Shown here one piece after another: positions 34,841 to 46,654 of a stretch of DNA of 64,000 bases. Numbering within the stretch: the first letter of the stretch is position 1; every line of letters starts with the position of its first letter. A model generated the notes under the pieces. That model made no database searches. It worked only from the letters and a program-made list of their open reading frames with translations, and was not told the DNA's origin. Source of the stretch: Aplectana chamaeleonis (Eukaryota > Nematoda > Chromadorea > Rhabditida > Cosmocercidae); NCBI GenBank assembly GCA_029168955.1, contig JAPDOI010000010.1, positions 1,771,501 through 1,835,500 of the forward strand, in the 5' to 3' direction. The position numbers were made by a program, and so were the translations under genes.

Positions 34841-37650
34841 ACCGCAGTCATTATTCGGAAAGACTTTTGACTTGTTTCTATGCAAATTGCCGATCTGTTC
34901 CCAAAAATGCGCTTTACATTGATCTTGTGCTGCAAAAGAATTACGATATTTACGTTTTCACTGAAACTTGGTTGAATTCGCAACATACAATGTCATCGCT
35001 GCTAGGTAATCTTAGCCATTGCTATCAAGTAGTGAGGTGTGACAGAAACCGAAAAATGGGTGGCGGAGTAATAATTTTGATGAACAAAAGAATCGGGTTT
35101 TTAGAAATTTTTGCTGAATCCGTCTCAGACTCCTATGAAATTTTATCAACTGATATGATTCTTGAGAATCACCAAATCAGATTTATCGCGGTGTACCGTA
35201 CCCCTTCTTGCAGGACTGAATATAATGATCAGCTGACAAAAGCTATAAGTGATCTATTAGTGTGTGAGCACCCTTCTATTGTCTTGGGTGATTTCAACTA
35301 TCCGGAAATCGATTGGTCTGACCTAGATAAACCACTTGCTACCGACAAGACCGCCTTCGTGGAGATGAAAATTGCTCATAATCTTGAACAATACATTACG
35401 GAACCCACTAAAGGGAGAAATATTCCTGATATTCTACTCACTAATGAACCAACGCTTCTCGGTAATGTATGTGTTGGGCCTCCTGTGGGTTCGAGCGATC
35501 ATAGCAGCGTTACGTTCCATGTTTGTTCGACATACATTGAGCCCCGCTACACGTACTGTCGTCAGTTTGAAAAGTGTGATTATGACCAAGTTTGTAGTTA
35601 CTTGTCAAATGTTGCTTGGAGGGAATCGTTTGACACAATGGTTGGGGTAAATGAAAAATATTAAATGTTGTTGGCCACACTCACTCATGCCATAGACATG
35701 TTTGTTCCATGGCGTCGCGTTACTGCGATGCGTGCTAATCTACCTGCTTATCTACAGAACATGTCTGAACATCGCACATGTTTAGTTAGGCTGGCGAAAA
35801 CTTCTCAAAATCAGTGTGACTGGGATAAATTTCACAGATTCTCGAAAAAATTTCAAAGCGCTTTAGAGAGGTTCAACAGCAATATTGAGAAAAGGATAGT
35901 CGATTCGGGGCGTAAAAATGATTTCTACAAGTTTTTGAACAGAAAGCTGAAAAGTAGCGATTGGATTGGTAGTATCAGAAAAGGAGATTATGTGGCGACA
36001 TCCGACATAGACAAGGCCAACATATTAGCAGATAAATTTTGCGAAGTTTTTCTTGACGACAATGGGCATATTCCAACTTTCAGTCCGACAGCTTCTGAGC
36101 CCATGAGCACATTTCCATGGTTTCATGGATCTTCCCTGTTTGATATCATAAAAAAGTGGCCAAACTCTCCTTCCTTGACACCTGATTACATCCCTACTTC
36201 CTTTCTGAAAAACATTGCTCATGTTATAGTTAGCCCTCTGTGCTATATTTATAATCAATCTCTAATGGTTTCTGAAATCCCATCACGGTGGAAGCATTCC
36301 TTTATCACACCATTGCTTAAGAAAGCCCCTGCGAGTGATGTGGAAAATTATCGTCCAGTCAGCATTACTTCGTTCCTTTGTAGGGCGTTCGAGAAGGTTA
36401 TCAAGGCTCATCTATTTGAATACCTACAGAATAATATGCTAATTCCGGGCTGCCAGCATGGATTTGTACCTTGCCGGTCGACGGAGACCGACATGCTGGA
36501 GTGCATAAATGACTGGACCAATAGTCTCGATTTGAGAAAGGCAAATGATGTGGTATACTTTGACTTTTCGAAGGCATTTGACAGAGTTAGTCATGTCAAG
36601 TTATTGCACAAGTTATCTCAACTGAAAGTACATCCAATAATTTGCAAATGGCTCGAAGAGTTTTTGACTGGTAGAACGTTGCAGGTTAAAGTAGGGTCAG
36701 AATTCTCATCTTGTAGAAATGTCACAAGTGGTGTGCCGCAAGGTGGTGCGCTTTCGCCTCTATTGTTTATGATATACACCTCGGATCTCTCTCAAACAGT
36801 GGGACCTAACGTTGCTATGAAACAATTCGCTGATGACATAAAAATTTACCGAGAAGTAGTTAACTGTGAAGATAGAGCTGCTCTGCAGCATGCAATTAAC
36901 CAAGTGGTGATATGGTCCCGTTTGTGGGAACTTCCCTTTGCCCCTGAAAAGACCGCATTCATGAGACTAGGAACTTCTGACGAGGTTTGTGTCTATTTAA
37001 TTGATGATCAGCGCATCTCAGTGGTCCGGTCTGTCAAGGACCTAGGTTTCTACTATAATGATGAGCTGGATTTCTCAGAACACCTTAGAATCATAAGGAA
37101 TAGAAAAGCGCTGGCGCGCACTTTTCAAATATTCAAAGCGTTGTCTACAAAAAATAAGGAAATTTTGCTGAAAGCCTATAAAATCTATGTCAGGCCAATA
37201 CTTGAGACAGGAACAACAGCCTTCTGTCCTTACAAAAAGAAGGACATTGCCTTGGTTGAAAAAGCTCAGAACAATTTCACGAGAAAGCTGCTAATTCGCT
37301 CTCGGGGTTTCTCCTATTCAGAAATTCCTAGTGCGAGGATGAGGAATAGTTTATTGAGACTGGTCAGTTTAGAATCACGTCGTAAACTGAGAGATGTGTG
37401 CATGGTATTCAAAATGATATCCAGAGTCGTGAAAGTTGATGTTTCACCGTTCTTCACTCTTTCAAAATCACGGACACGAGGCGATTCCGTAAAAATTTCG
37501 TATCGTAAACCAAGATCGAACATAAGAGCCTTTAGTTTTACTTGTCGAGCGGGCTCCGCATACGTCGCCTTAAGACATGGAATACAACCTATCCCTCCCT
37601 TTTTAACACAGTTCAAGCGTTTCGCTAAGGCAAAAATTCTTTTTGAATAA
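34837..37650 (+). pseudogene. LINE ORF2: APE endonuclease + reverse transcriptase, one stop
   Basis: A ~937-codon frame interrupted by a single TAA at 35662-35664. The endonuclease half has ETWL, GGGVIIL, GDFNYPEIDW and SSDHSSV. The RT half has FDFSKAFDRVSH (motif A), SGVPQGGALSPLLF and QFADDIKIY (catalytic FADD). The C-terminus resembles CR1-clade elements. The frame overlaps ORF1 and is open from 34810, but has no ATG near its start. The first in-frame candidate is GTG at 34837, so expression probably needs coupling to ORF1. No frameshift is seen. With one nonsense mutation the copy is probably young but inactive as read. Confidence 0.92.
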
Positions 37651-37747
37651 GATTGCGGTTGACAGTATTATTGTTTTTTTCTCTCTCTAGTTATCTCACG
37701 TTTGTCTTAAACAACGTAATAAATTATCATTATTATTATTATTATAT

Positions 37748-37768
37748 ATCTTTGCACACGACGTCCTG
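37748..37768 (-). pseudogene. 21-nt sliver of BEL between LINE and TIR block
   Basis: It comprises the second copy of ATCTTTG plus 14 nt before the inverted terminus CTCAGGCAAAC. It is explained if the LINE and the TIR block inserted independently at nearly the same place. Confidence 0.5.
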
Positions 37769-37937
37769 CTCAGGCAAACCCAAATGTCGACAGCAGGTTG
37801 AACCACCTGTTTCTCGAGCAACCGGCGATAGCAGGTTCTTTCGGGAGAATAACATGGACCTGTTATCGACCTGCTATCGACCTGTCGATGGCAGGTTCAC
37901 AGCAGGTTGTCAAAGCAACACATCTTACCGCCGGTGA

Positions 37938-39513
37938 CGATTGATCGTCCAAATGCTCATACGAAATTGAAGAACCTGCTTTCGTTTTTTTGTCTTTCGT
38001 GAATCACACCTGTTTTTGTGCGATGAAGCGCAAATCAAGCCTTGTATCGAATGGAATTATTACTCGAATAGTGTTCTAGAGATTTTTGTAGTATTCAACT
38101 ATTTTACCGACTCTTGGGATTTCATTAGGCGTATTTTTTCGAACACCAGGTATATTTGGAGTCTTAAAACATCCTTTTTGAACATTCGATTCCGTGGTGA
38201 TTTTTTACTGCTTTGCTTCACGCTTCATATTTTCCGCCTCTCGTGAATTCTGTTAATCCGGGGAATCGAAAAATTCTTCGCTTTCGTTTAGGTCAAATGT
38301 CCGTTTTTCGAGTATTTGTCTCAATTCAGCTTTCATCATAATTACCCATCAAAAAATTTGTTCATTTGTTCAAGTATATTACTTGAAAACTGTTCGGAAT
38401 TCGAAATCGATTAATTGCTTCAATTTTTGTACAAATATTTACACGTAAAACAATTGAATCGAGTATGTGATCTATTTTCGAACCTACTCGTTTATTTAAG
38501 AAATTTTGAAGAACTCACACCAGGTTTTCAAATCAGTGGGAGACCTTATGAAGATCACAATCGAGGTATTCTCCTCATTTTTCATTAGATCTAGTTTTGA
38601 TGATGTGATTACATTATAGACATGGACAATCGTCGCTGGGTTTTGAATGAAGGAATAATTCAAATATCGCGTTTTTAGAACACCTCAGATGAATACGGAT
38701 AGCCACTATAGAAAAATTTCTGATGAATGAGTTTTTTTTTTGATTACAACCACTTTAAAATTCACGAAAGTACGAATAAAGTCGAAGAAGGCATTCTCAA
38801 AAACTTTGGATGATTTTAATACTGGAATACAGCGTTTTAGAAATTTCGGAATTCGAGAGAATAATTTCGAGCAAGGTCTCTCTTTTTTTTGACTGAACGA
38901 CTGTTTTAGAAAACCTGTCTTCTATTTTAGGCAAATGCATACTTGGAAAATATATCCGAATATTCGAATGAAAATTAGCTTTTTCCGATATGTTTCCGAA
39001 AAGATCTTAAACACTTTCTGCACATTCTCTTTCAATATCCGCACAATTGAATGTAGTGATACAAAATCGGCCGACTACTCAGAAAATCAAATATTCAAGC
39101 TCTCTGAACAAACCGAATACTCCAGAACCCGATCGATTCAAATTTCTGAACGAATCGAAGGCTTGAAAAGGCAAATATCGAAATTCCCGAGCGAAATCAA
39201 CATTCGAAAAGATCAGAAATTGGAATTTCCGGTTGAATCGAATATTAGAAAACTCAACTTTTCCAAGTGTTTGAATTTATATCACTCAGGCGCCCTTGGT
39301 CTGGGTCAGAAGTGCGGCGGCCGCTGCTCAAAGCATAATGAAGCGTTTTGCTCCGAGTAGGGGACAAAAATAATTGCAAACTGGAAAATTGATTTATGTG
39401 GCGATGCTCATAGGGACAAGAGACTATAACAGAACTCTTGTTTCCCTTTTCGCGGCGGTGTGCGCAGTTATGTAGGCTTTTGAGTATTGGGGGCGGGTCC
39501 GAATTTTCACCTG
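37938..39513. other. AT-rich interior of TIR block
   Basis: It is rich in GAATCGA and TTCGAA words like 60.7-61.6 kb. The 141-codon ORF 38935-39360 is made of such words, and I do not support it as a gene. Confidence 0.5.
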
Positions 39514-39645
39514 AGCCCGGATTCATCATTGTGTTAACCCTTGGTTTAAGGATTTGGGTTGGCACCAGGATTAGCGCGTTTCTGCACGCGCTAAATCCAA
39601 CCCAAGTCGAAAAACCCACGGCCAACGCGATGATGAATCCGGCCT
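39514..39645 (+). mobile_element. 132-bp MITE, GGATTCATCA family
   Basis: Termini GCCCGGATTCATCAT and ATGATGAATCCGGCC are inverted, and the interior has TTAACCC and CCAACCCAAG. The terminal core is shared with 54301-56376. Confidence 0.75.
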
Positions 39646-40293
39646 CTGTAGTTTCTCCCTTATTTGATCGAGATCTCGCGCTTGGCAAGGTCGCTATTCA
39701 CGATAGACCGACTATAGTACAAAATGTTACCCCTGAGATTGAACGATGCCTTTAGACATCTTTCATAGACCTGGTCATTTTGGTTCTGCCGGGGATTTCA
39801 TATGTAGTTGCTTCCTGTCCGTGCCGAGCGTGTCGCGCGGTAAAAAGTTCCATAGTTCACCGCTGGCTCCAGGAGCATTCCGTGGCTGCGGTGAGGACTA
39901 TGAAAGATACCTTACGCACGGAGAGTAGATCAGCGGGCTTTTTCCCCTGAGTACCCTCTGTAAAAATTGAAATTCTGATCATTCAGAGCGCGTGCGGAGC
40001 GAGCGATGCTGCTGCCTCCGTCGGCCTCGGCTCTTCCGCTGTCTCTAACCTCCGCTCCGCAACAGCCCGCGCCGAAACCACGAGAATGTACCTGATTTAC
40101 GGTCCAAATGTATCTTTTCAGCGAATATGGTATGCCTTTCCTAGGCGCAACCCTTTCTATATCTAATAGCGCTACCCATAATCCCTACTTTCGTATTTTA
40201 CATTAAAGTGTCGGGAGAGGTTCAAGGGACCGAAAATACTTGAATACACAGTTCCCTCATTCAACCCATCGACTCTGTTCGAGATCCTAGAAC
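39646..40293. repeat. spacer with dispersed repeat copy at 39985-40080
   Basis: GTGCGGAGCGAG and the inverse of GTTAGAGACAGCGGAAGAG correspond to the 5210/56735 family. No gene is supported. Confidence 0.5.
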
Positions 40294-40305
40294 ATTTGAA
40301 CTATG

Positions 40306-43300
40306 ACTTGACTTACTTGACTTAATCGGTTGGCTTTCGCCTGACGCGGTCATTCCGCATCTTCACCGAGGTGTGCCGTCCTAGTAGTCAGCCGTGTCCA
40401 TTTTTCACGGTCTTCAGCCACAATTTGAACACATTCCATCCAGCTGTCACTATTCCATTTCCTGCGAAACGAAACATCGCGCCTGAACTGTCTTTCGATG
40501 CCGAGTGACTTTAAATCCTCTTTAACCACATCCGTCCAGAACTTTCGCCTACGCCCAGGTGGCCGTTTCCAGACAGGATTTGGAAGCATTTTTAAAGCGT
40601 GTTGTACGAGACGATCCGGCGTTCTTCTTAGTATATGCCCGAGCAGTCGAAGTCGACTTTCCATTGCTGCTTGAGATGGCGTTAGGAGATGCTGGCACCT
40701 CCCTCGTGTCAAGCGTTGATGTACTGCGTCGATTTCCTTGTAAAGGTCTTCGTTATGGCATACACGCGGCCAGAAATATCCAAGCAAACGCCTAAAAGCT
40801 TCCTCTCCGTGCAATCCAACCTTTCCATCTGCGTTTTCGGTGCTGCCCACGTCTCCGATCCGTACATCATGATAGGGCGAATAGCGGATAGGTAGACGCG
40901 CAACTTGACTTCCTTCGCGATGGTGGTAGACCACAAACACTTGGTTAGAGAATTGAATGCAGACGTAGCTTTCGCACATCGTTGTCGAATATCCGCTGCA
41001 TAACTACCATCGTTCTTCAGCAAACAGCCCAAATAACAGAAATCGTCCACCAGTTCGATACGTTGTCCGTCCACACAAACTCCAGTTGAAGGCCTCTGAG
41101 AGACCCACATCTGCTTGCATTTGTCGGGACGAAGACGAAGTCCATAGGCTGCGGCATACTTCGAAACGAGGTTCACAATCCTTTGCAGTTTTGCGTTGTT
41201 TTCAGCGAATAACACAATGTCGTCGGCGTACTCCAGGTCGACAAGGGAGCGTCCTGATGGTGTTAGGATCACATCCGCAGGAAACTGTTCTGCAACTCTA
41301 CGCATGATGTCATCAACGGCGAAGTTGAAAAGAAAAGTCCTGCAACGGCTCCTTGCCTTACTCCTGTTTTCACCTCGAAAGCTGACGTAAATCCGACAGG
41401 TGTACGAACTGCTGCTGTTGTTCCTTTGTTCATGTCCTCGATTAACCGCACATACTTTTCCGGGACTGCATCTGCTCGCAGAGCATTGAGCAATCGATCA
41501 CGATGAGGAGAGTCGAACGCGGCTTCAAAGTCCAAAAAGCAAGCTGTAATGGCTTCGAAAACCGCTGCCACGATTCAATTACTCTTCTCACGACGAACAC
41601 TTGGTCGATGGTCGATCTTCCAGGTCGAAAACCGGCTTGCTCATCTCTGGTCGTTCCTTCACGATGTTTGATAAGTCGCTCGAGAATGATACGTTCTAAA
41701 ACCTTGTACATGACACGAAGTAGAGAGATTCCTCTGTAGTTCTTAGGATCCGTGACGGATAGCTTCTTGTGAAGAGGTACGATGATCGCATGTCTCCACG
41801 AATCGGGTATCCTTTCGCTCATCCATATGGCACGGATGGTGTTGGTCATTTCACGAATCCCAGACGGAGGAAGAGCTTTCAGCATTTCAGCAGTGATGTT
41901 GTCATCTCCACCTGCCTTTCCATTCTTCATTTTCCGGACACAATCCAAAACTTCAGACTCAGTCGGCGGTTCCTCACTGACATCGTAATGTGCTCTCTGA
42001 ACATGCGGGAGCTCAGGTACTGATGGCGCTGGACGATTCAGTAGTGAACTGAAGTAATCCTTCCATATTGGCAGCGTCGCATCACCAACTGCAACTCCAT
42101 TGGTAGTGTTCAAGACAGGAGAACATCTCTTCATCTTCCCGCTATACTGTCGCAGCAACGTGTAGGCTTTCCTCGGATTCTTCTCCTCCCAAGCCTTCTC
42201 GAACTCCTTAGCTCTACACGTCCACTCTCGTTCGCGGTCACTTTTAAGCTGCCGACGCAACTTCCTCCTCAGACGCTTCTCCTCCACGAAGTTTCCTGCA
42301 GTTCGGAGAGCACATACTCTGTTGTAGGTAGATGTTGTTTCTTCTGAGACGTAGGCGAACTTCTTCTTAGGCTGTACAACCGGGAGTGCCTCTTTCGAAG
42401 CGTCCTGGATGCATTTGACAAAAGAATCCGCGTCGCAAAGTTTCTTCTTAGTCCGTACTCCGATGTGAATAGAAACGCGTTGTCGGAAATTCCTTCTGCA
42501 CTCTTCATCTCTGAGACTTGTCATGTCAATCCTCTGGAGAGGCTGAGCCCCTCGCTTCCTCTTATGAATCCTCGCAGTGAAGTTCAACAGAACAGGACGG
42601 TGATCCGAATCGAATGCGACATCCCACACAGCTCTAGATCTTCGAATGTCCGATACTGGAATATTCCTCGTCAGGACATAGTCAAGCTGTAGTTTCAAAG
42701 TTGTCATCTTCCGCTTCCGCTGCTCTTCTGGAGATAGCCGGGTTGGTCCCTGCCACGTAAGCTGATGGCGGCGATGATTCCTCTTGAATGTCGATGCAAT
42801 AATCAGACCACTGCGTTCACAAAAGTCGACAAGGCGGTAGCCATTGTCCGATGTTTGCTCCACTGGGTAGAACCATTTACCGAGTACTTCGGATTCCTGA
42901 TCAAGTCCCATCTTCGCATTTGCGTCAATCCCACGACAACAGCATGTTGACAAGGTATCCTGGCCAGCAACGTATTGAGTTCCTCATAAAACGCATCCTT
43001 CGAATTGTCTTCGGCGGTTTCAGTGGGCGCATGAGCACTCACTATCCACAGATTGAATCCTCTGTGATCCCGCAGTCGTACGAATGCATTCCGACACGAC
43101 GTTGAGCCGAACTCCTTGACCATACCATTGAAATCCTTCCTTACAGCTATTGCACAGCCTCCCACTCTCCTATCGTCAGCGTTGCCGCAGTAGATGGTGT
43201 ACTCTCCGACGCTGATGACGGGTCTATCCTGAGGCGGGTTTCCTGCAAAGCAGCAAACGGTGCATGGAAATAGCTCAGAAGTCTGGATAGCGCAGTTTTT

Positions 43301-43466
43301 TGGATATCACTCGACAGCGATCGACAGTTCAGGGTGGCGAAATTGTGGCTTGTGGCCAAAGACTCCATGACTCCCTAGGTACGGATCCTAAGGTGTTATG
43401 GACCAGAGGCCTTAGTGTGCCGGACGGCGACACCTTTATGCAATGTGCGGGATACTTTCGCGATAT
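40306..43466 (-). mobile_element. Full-length RTE-clade LINE with exact 12-bp target duplication
   Basis: The 3161-bp element is flanked by the perfect direct repeat ATTTGAACTATG (40294-40305 and 43467-43478). The 5' UTR is ~98 nt. A single ORF of ~1006 codons follows. The 3' end is a short GACTT/AAGTC tandem tail, as is usual for RTE elements. The perfect duplication indicates a recent insertion. Confidence 0.93.
40350..43368 (-). pseudogene. RTE endonuclease-reverse transcriptase, five 1-nt deletions
   Basis: Read 5'-3' on the minus strand it uses six frame segments: 43368-43147, 43165-42803, 42953-41442, 41571-41269, 41305-40709 and 40979-40350. The endonuclease has LNCRSLSS, LQETRL, SAHAPT, DANAKMG and SDHRPV. 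The RT has QAGFRPGRS, LDFEAAFDS, GVRQGAVAG and EYADDIVLF. The RTE-type C-terminus has LGYFWPRVC and TAHLGEDAE. Every shift is consistent with loss of one base, mostly at short homopolymers: GG near 43.21 kb, GGG near 42.94 kb, T5 near 41.53 kb, C near 41.34 kb and T4 near 40.80 kb. No substitution-type stop codon is seen. Length matches an intact RTE ORF2. It is either a decayed copy or an intact copy with sequencing indels. Confidence 0.92.
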
Positions 43467-43478
43467 ATTTGAACTATG

Positions 43479-43560
43479 TGAGGGCTGATTTCTTGTACCA
43501 AATAAAGTTCGCAGAACTTTTTCTCAATTTAGCGAGTTTCGCATTTCTTGAAATGTTTAG
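43479..43560. other. short spacer between RTE and TA-flanked element
   Basis: Nothing is recognised. Confidence 0.5.
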
Positions 43561-45155
43561 GGCTGGGATTCATGAAAGGCAAACCACGGTTACGGCTGGG
43601 CTAGCGGAGGAAACCGGCATTCACAAAAATCCGGTTTGGTTACGGCTGGGCTACGATTGGGCTACGCGTAACCGCACCTCGGAGCTGCGGTTAACCGCGG
43701 TTAGCAGCGGTTTTGCGGCTTAGTCGTCGAATTGATGGTGTGCTGTATTAGTGCACAACAATAAGGAAACGCACCTTTTGCGAATACGCATAAAAACTTG
43801 ATATCTTCAAGGCAAGCTGAAAATACAGGAATGCCGCCGTTATTGACATTATAGGCCCTCTAGCCATAATGTGTTCCTCTCGATAACAACGAAAATTCTC
43901 AGAATCATCAATCTCATCTTTAAGTTTTATGTATGTTGCCCGTGGCTAACTAAAATCTTTATGCCTGTCCTCCCTGCTCTCGCTCTCTTCTTTATTTTAT
44001 AGCACATCATTGTTCTTTTTGCCTCCACTTTTTGTTCCTAATTCTTGTCTTCCGTGCGCTGACCATTTACCGAGCAGCCACAGGCTCTTCGCTGGGGTTT
44101 CTCCCCCATTTCGGCTCCGAATTCCCTCATTTTTTCCTCAGATTTTTTCCCAGCACTTTTCGTACACGTTTTCGTTATTTTTCTGTTAGAAAACCCGAAC
44201 TTAGTTTGGTACTGTGATGCATGATTTGGTTTTTTCGCATTTGCAACGGTTTCTTCTACTTTTTTTCCAAAGCGCCCACTTGGATTTCGAATGTTAATGT
44301 TTTTTTACATGGTTCTGTGATCAGCCTGGGTTTTCTCGATGTTTTTAGTTCGAACTTCTGTTTTTCCCTTGCATTTTGAGCTTCTTCCATATGATTTTTC
44401 TTGGGAGTCGTTTTAGTTTTCTCCTGTTGTGAGCGACAGTAAGCTTGTGTGAGAATGACAAAGAGAAAAAAAAAAAAAAAAAAGGATTCTTAGACAAAAA
44501 AAAAAGATGGAAAAAAACTCGGAACTCCAACTACAAACGGAGAACTTGAAGCCAAATACTCATCGAGAGGACGATGATGATCCCTGCAGCAACACCTAAG
44601 CCATGTGAAACACACAAAAAATTTAGAGGGGCGTTTCGAAAAAAAAAGAAGTTGAAAAGGCTAGTAATGCGAGAAAAAAGCTAAATTGGGGGTTGAAATT
44701 TCACCAGCAGGTTTGCGGCTCATCGTGAGAAAGCAGCACCACTTTATGTACTTTTGAAAAACCACAAAGGATTTGTTAAAAAAAGGAAAAAAATGAAAAA
44801 CTTAAAAATGAAAAAAAAACATCTCCAAGTTGAGGAAAATCCCTTTAAATGCCTGCGATCCATTGAAGAAGGTAAAGCACAAGGTAGACAAAAATAAGAA
44901 TTCAAAAAGCAAGCAAAATTAGCAATCATGTGCAACAAAGTGACGGGATAGGGAAATTCCGACCCGAGTGCCAATATTGATTTTCTCCAATCGAGATTCT
45001 CGGCGTCAATTGAGTGGCAAGTACGTGGCCGCGGAATGGTTAGCCACCCAACCACGATGGGGCGGTTGTGAATGCCGGTTCGCGGTTTGGCTACCGCTGG
45101 GGTTGCTGCCCTAACCAAACCCAAACCTAGCCGGCTGCGTTCATGAATCCCAGCC
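43561..45155 (+). mobile_element. 1.6-kb non-autonomous TIR element, TA-flanked
   Basis: GGGCTGGGATTCATGAA at the left is mirrored by TTCATGAATCCCAGCC at the right, with TA outside both ends (43559-43560, 45156-45157). Subterminal GGTTACGGCTGGGCTA/CGGTTAACCGCGG words lie at the left and GGTTAGCCACCCAACC at the right. The interior is A/T-run rich and non-coding. TA targets suggest a Tc1/mariner-type mobiliser. Confidence 0.82.
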
Positions 45156-45157
45156 TA

Positions 45158-45899
45158 GAAGGTACAACTCCCATTATATCTACATCATGCAACGTCTTCA
45201 AGCCAATCAACTTCAAATTTTATTTTAATGCACAACAATTTATCTTACTGCCTACACCTACTCATTTTGCCAATTATCAGTCACCTTTCAGAGATTAGAT
45301 TTTAACACTTTCCAAGGGTTTCTGAAAAGAATTAACCACAATCAGGAAAATAGTTATAACCAGAGAGGACACTGTGAATAATACCTACACCCGCAAATTA
45401 GAGGTTCGGTGAGGAAATATTCTCAGATAATGAAGCTATGCCAGGAGTTCCCGCTTCGAAAAGTCCCGGAAACTGCGATTTTCACCCATTGGAGAAATTT
45501 TATTAATCCGTTTTAGTACCATAATCCTGCCCTCACATATTCAAGTTCTATATATAGATAGTTTGCCTAATTCTCTTGGTTTTCGCATCGCTGCTACATA
45601 TTTCTTGCTTAAAGTTTCAAAAAACCCGTTAAAGTCGAATTGGTTCGAAAAAAAATCAATTACTTTTTTCCTTCTGTCGGCTACTGTAAGCTGCGAAATA
45701 GCTCATATATTGAGTCGGTAAGAGTTATACCTCGATAATAATCACGGCCGAAAAAAACCGAAATTCCCATGTTAAAGGGCAGTTGAGTATGGGGACGGCT
45801 ACAATGTAATAATACAGCAATAGTTTCTGAATCCTGCGATGGTTCAGGTCTTTTAACTGCTCCGAATTTTGAAGGTGGCCAAACTCATCAAAAGTCCGT
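45158..45899. other. AT-rich spacer inside TIR block
   Basis: Nothing is recognised. Confidence 0.5.
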
Positions 45900-46142
45900 T
45901 GATAGGATGTCTGCAGAAAAATCCATTATTCCGGCGGTAGCAGGTCGACAGCTGAACCTTTCGAGGCTTCAGTTAAGTCATGCCACCGTCTCGAAATCCG
46001 GTGCTAGGAGGTCTACACCTGGACCTTTCGGCGTGATACCAGGTTCTCTCGAGCCGAAATCACGCTTTTTTTCGTGTCTTCAGCTGATCTGCTCTGTGAT
46101 GACACCTCAGAAACCTGCTGTCGACATTAGAGTTTGCCTGAG

Positions 46143-46583
46143 TGGCAAGTCAGTTGATTCTGGATACTTAAATGGCAACCCATTGAAGCGGCGGCAAAGG
46201 ACACACCTGTGTATGAGCTGCCGCACTTTTTGTCGCAATTTCGGTATCCAGTATTTCCGTCGCACTGTGGAAATTGTGTGCCCCATACCTTGATGAAAAA
46301 TTTCATGTGCTTCCTCAATGATTTTGTCAGCTAGGTCCGTAGTGGGCACAACTAAAACTGGATTTTTCGCATCTTCGCCTAAATGCGACTTTCCTATGCG
46401 ACCTTTACCTCGCCAAATTTCTTTATCGTCTTGAAATAGCCGTAATGATGCCGCCATAGATCTCCTGTACTCAGCGGATAGATATGAACGCTCGTGATTT
46501 TTGAAAAGGACGGATTGCGCAGCCTGCATTTCAGTTCCAGAAATAGTGTTGGAGCAGTCTTGTATTTCCTGGAGTTCTGGCAT
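46143..46583 (-). pseudogene. BEL integrase N-terminal zinc-binding domain, truncated
   Basis: The HHCC-type domain is visible as HQGMGH, then RRKYWIP and CVLCRRFNG, followed by FKYPES. The frame ends at the inserted TIR. It is one frame away from the preceding RNase H segment, so there is a frameshift near 46.6-46.66 kb. Confidence 0.88.
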
Positions 46584-46654
46584 GCTCTCGTGTATTTTCT
46601 CGAAGAAACTGGTTTATCGCAAACACTGATTTACGGAACGAAGGACCAAAACCG

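Larger units (their letters stand above)
33991..37747 (+). mobile_element. CR1-like LINE, near full length
   Basis: ORF1 and ORF2 in order on the plus strand. The 3' end is an AT-rich (TTA)n tail at ~37725-37747. The 7-bp duplication ATCTTTG borders it. Only 16 nt precede the first ATG, so the 5' UTR is probably truncated. It is inserted in the integrase region of the BEL element, opposite to the BEL orientation. Confidence 0.88.
37769..46142 (+). mobile_element. 8.4-kb TIR-bounded block nested in BEL
   Basis: The left end CTCAGGCAAAC-x3-AATGTCGACAGCAGGTT is mirrored at the right end (46112-46142) with three mismatches in 31. Both ends have subterminal CGACCTGCTA and GCAGGTTC words. The block contains the RTE (40306-43466) and two other TIR elements (39514, 43561). 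No transposase of its own is recognised. A clear target duplication is not evident. Alternatively the ends are two separate short elements in opposite orientation. Confidence 0.6.

Noticed and set aside
38935..39360. 141-codon ORF as a gene
   Set aside because: Built from degenerate GAATCGA/TTCGAA words like other repeat blocks.
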